From Mucilaginibacter xinganensis (GTDB lineage: Bacteria; Bacteroidota; Bacteroidia; Sphingobacteriales; Sphingobacteriaceae), in contig NZ_CP022743.1 in NCBI RefSeq assembly GCF_002257585.1, positions 4,464,001 to 4,528,000 on the forward strand: DNA of 64,000 bases. The letters are read 5' to 3'. The translations under genes and the position numbers were made by a program. A model generated the notes under the pieces. That model ran no database searches and had not been told where the DNA came from. It saw nothing but the letters and a program-made list of their open reading frames with translations. Of this stretch, positions 62,508 through 64,000 are shown piece by piece. The stretch's first letter is position 1; the number at the start of each line of letters is the position of its first letter.

Positions 62508-64000
62508 TTACAAGCTTCCCCGCATCCCTGTTAAAAAATCTTTATTTATGCTTACGGGCAACCTGCCGGTCGGCACCAACTGCCCGGTGATGGCTTTCGC
62601 TGCCGACTGCTGCAGGGCATCTGTCAATTGGTAACAGGCAATTAATGCGCTGCAATTTTCAATACCAGGCAAATCTGCAATGGTGTAGGCATTGGCAAAA
62701 ACAGTAATTACCGAATTGTTATGCGCCGCCACATTACTTATGAACTGTTTAACATCAGCCGTGTAATCCAATTTACTCGCGGGGCGCAGCCGGGTGTCAT
62801 TTACACTTAAATAAACCTGATCATATCCCTTAAGCGTGATCAAAAGCGCATTTAATTCGGCAGGTGAAGCATTTTTATTGATGGTAAACAAGCTATTATT
62901 CTCGTATTTTTTCGCCAATTCTTTCTGAAAAACAGTTATTTGCGTTACCCCCACACCTACTACAGCTGTTTTTAATAGCGGGTCCATTTTTAATAGTGAG
63001 GCACTACCTTTAACAAGGGTTATTGCAGCATCACTTAACTGCTGAACCAGACTGGTTGCTTCCGGCCGGTTTAAATCATCAGTTAAGGTACCCAGGCTGG
63101 TTTCCGTGTAATTGTTTAGCCCGGCCCAATATTTGGCAGCCAAAACTTTTTTTACGCGTTCCTTAAACTCTTCTTTAGAAATTTCGCCTTTCCTGATCGC
63201 CTTTTTTATTTTTTTTATAGCTCTTTTCGAGTTTTCTGACAGCTCAATAATGTCATTGCCAGCCAAAAAAGCCCTCACGTCCGCTTCGCCGTCCGGAAAA
63301 TATTTTTGTACTGCTTTCATTTCCATCGCGTCTGAAACTACAAGACCCTTAAATCTCAATGAGTCTTTTAAAACACCTGTCACAATTGGCCTGGACAAAG
63401 TGGACGGTAAATTTTTGGTTGTATCTAAAGCCGGGATGTCCATGTGGGCAATCATAACGCCGCTGATGCCAGCATTTATTGCCTCGCGAAAAGGGTATCC
63501 TTCCAGCGAATCGAGCCGAAGCCGGGTAAAAGGCAACAACGGCAGGTCAAGGTGTGAATCAGTATTGGTGTCGCCGTGACCCGGAAAATGTTTGGCGGTT
63601 GTTAAAAGGCCGGCATCCTGCATCCCTTTAAAATAAGCAATACCCTTTGTCGCAACGTTGTATTTGTTATCCCCAAATGAACGGTAGTTGATAACCGGGT
63701 TATTGGGGTTATTGTTAACATCCATATCAGGGCCAAAATTCATTTGCATCCCCAGGCGTTTAAAATCATAAGCTATCTGCTGCCCCATTTTATAAATCAG
63801 CGTATTATCCTGAATAGCTCCCAGTGTCATCTGGTAGGGATATGATATGGTTGAATCGAGCCTCATGCCGGCACCCCATTCGCCGTCCATAGCTATCAGT
63901 AAAGGCACTTTCGCAATTTTCTGGTAACGATTTATCAAACTGGCCTGCCGTACAGGGCCACCCTGGAAAAAGACAAGGCCACCCACCTGCTCTTTTTTAA
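62508..64000 (-). CDS. Glycoside hydrolase family 3 protein (beta-N-acetylhexosaminidase type), N terminus outside window
   Basis: The frame is open to the right edge, so the first residues are missing; about 497 residues are seen. The NagZ-type motif KHFPGHGDTNTDSHLDLP and the catalytic Asp in GLVVSDAMEMKAV identify family 3; MDGEWGAGMRLD precedes them. The C-terminal part (about 340-490) is the second GH3 domain, ending GRLPVSINKDFLTGM. It probably cuts N-acetylhexosamine from cell-wall or glycan fragments in the periplasm. It ends without the C-terminal beta-lactamase domain that some Bacteroidota GH3 proteins have. The start of the protein cannot be fixed here. Confidence 0.9.
   Translation of the reverse strand, partial: KKEQVGGLVFFQGGPVRQASLINRYQKIAKVPLLIAMDGEWGAGMRLDSTISYPYQMTLGAIQDNTLIYKMGQQIAYDFKRLGMQMNFGPDMDVNNNPNNPVINYRSFGDNKYNVATKGIAYFKGMQDAGLLTTAKHFPGHGDTNTDSHLDLPLLPFTRLRLDSLEGYPFREAINAGISGVMIAHMDIPALDTTKNLPSTLSRPIVTGVLKDSLRFKGLVVSDAMEMKAVQKYFPDGEADVRAFLAGNDIIELSENSKRAIKKIKKAIRKGEISKEEFKERVKKVLAAKYWAGLNNYTETSLGTLTDDLNRPEATSLVQQLSDAAITLVKGSASLLKMDPLLKTAVVGVGVTQITVFQKELAKKYENNSLFTINKNASPAELNALLITLKGYDQVYLSVNDTRLRPASKLDYTADVKQFISNVAAHNNSVITVFANAYTIADLPGIENCSALIACYQLTDALQQSAAKAITGQLVPTGRLPVSINKDFLTGMRGSL

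Overview
The window looks like chromosomal core sequence from a Bacteroidota bacterium of the Sphingobacteriaceae, most like Mucilaginibacter or Pedobacter; this is judged by family content, not by a database match. Supporting signs are the type IX secretion/gliding proteins PorV and GldJ, an ExbB-ExbD-ExbD-TonB cluster, a short NuoG, Bacteroidota families (DUF4159, DUF3109, DUF3108, DUF2480, DUF4834, YfhO) and repeated TAnnTTTG -7 promoter elements. About 60 protein genes are supported. No rRNA, tRNA, CRISPR array, prophage or intact insertion sequence was found.

Layout. 1-4135 (+): the tail of an unknown gene, a small Cys-rich FeoB-associated-type membrane protein and a 1124-residue GH18-like/NodB deacetylase/processive GT2 fusion. 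4279-7940: ispF coupled to porV, divergent from gldJ. 8017-12632 (-): biotin carrier protein, DUF4159, rsmE, a CBS/CorC membrane protein, ppa and DedA. 12763-26300 (-): complete 14-subunit complex I operon nuoA-N with an additional 60-residue membrane protein between nuoE and nuoF. 26326-27036: a small AT-rich island with a double-glycine-leader Cys-rich peptide, bounded by near-identical direct repeats. 27053-33094 (-): exbB, two exbD, tonB, a two-TM protein, a periplasmic binding lipoprotein and a TPR protein. 33495-37181: pckA flanked by small gene debris, an SUI1/YciH gene, a lipid kinase, and a SAM-II-type riboswitch in front of metK. 38551-44674: surface-polysaccharide-type genes (methyltransferase, acetyltransferase, GT4, GT2, YfhO). 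44769-50457: small membrane proteins, uvrB, upp, a yjjG-type phosphatase and a Rossmann protein. 50545-64000 (-): DUF3109, DUF3108, DUF2480, a PpiD/SurA-like chaperone, lptC, an outer-membrane barrel, coaX, purQ, membrane and envelope proteins, an LpxH-like hydrolase, DinB and a GH3 enzyme that runs off the right edge.

How it fits together. The window is mostly respiration and envelope biology: complex I makes proton motive force, ExbB/D/TonB transmits it to outer-membrane transporters, PorV/GldJ serve protein secretion and gliding, and the LptC/PpiD/OMP group supports outer-membrane assembly. The most unusual items are the knottin-spaced GG-leader peptide, the SUI1-like remnant beyond pckA, the SAM-II-like leader with an additional hairpin, the trifunctional glycan fusion with an altered GH18 motif, and several very small membrane ORFs packed into operons.
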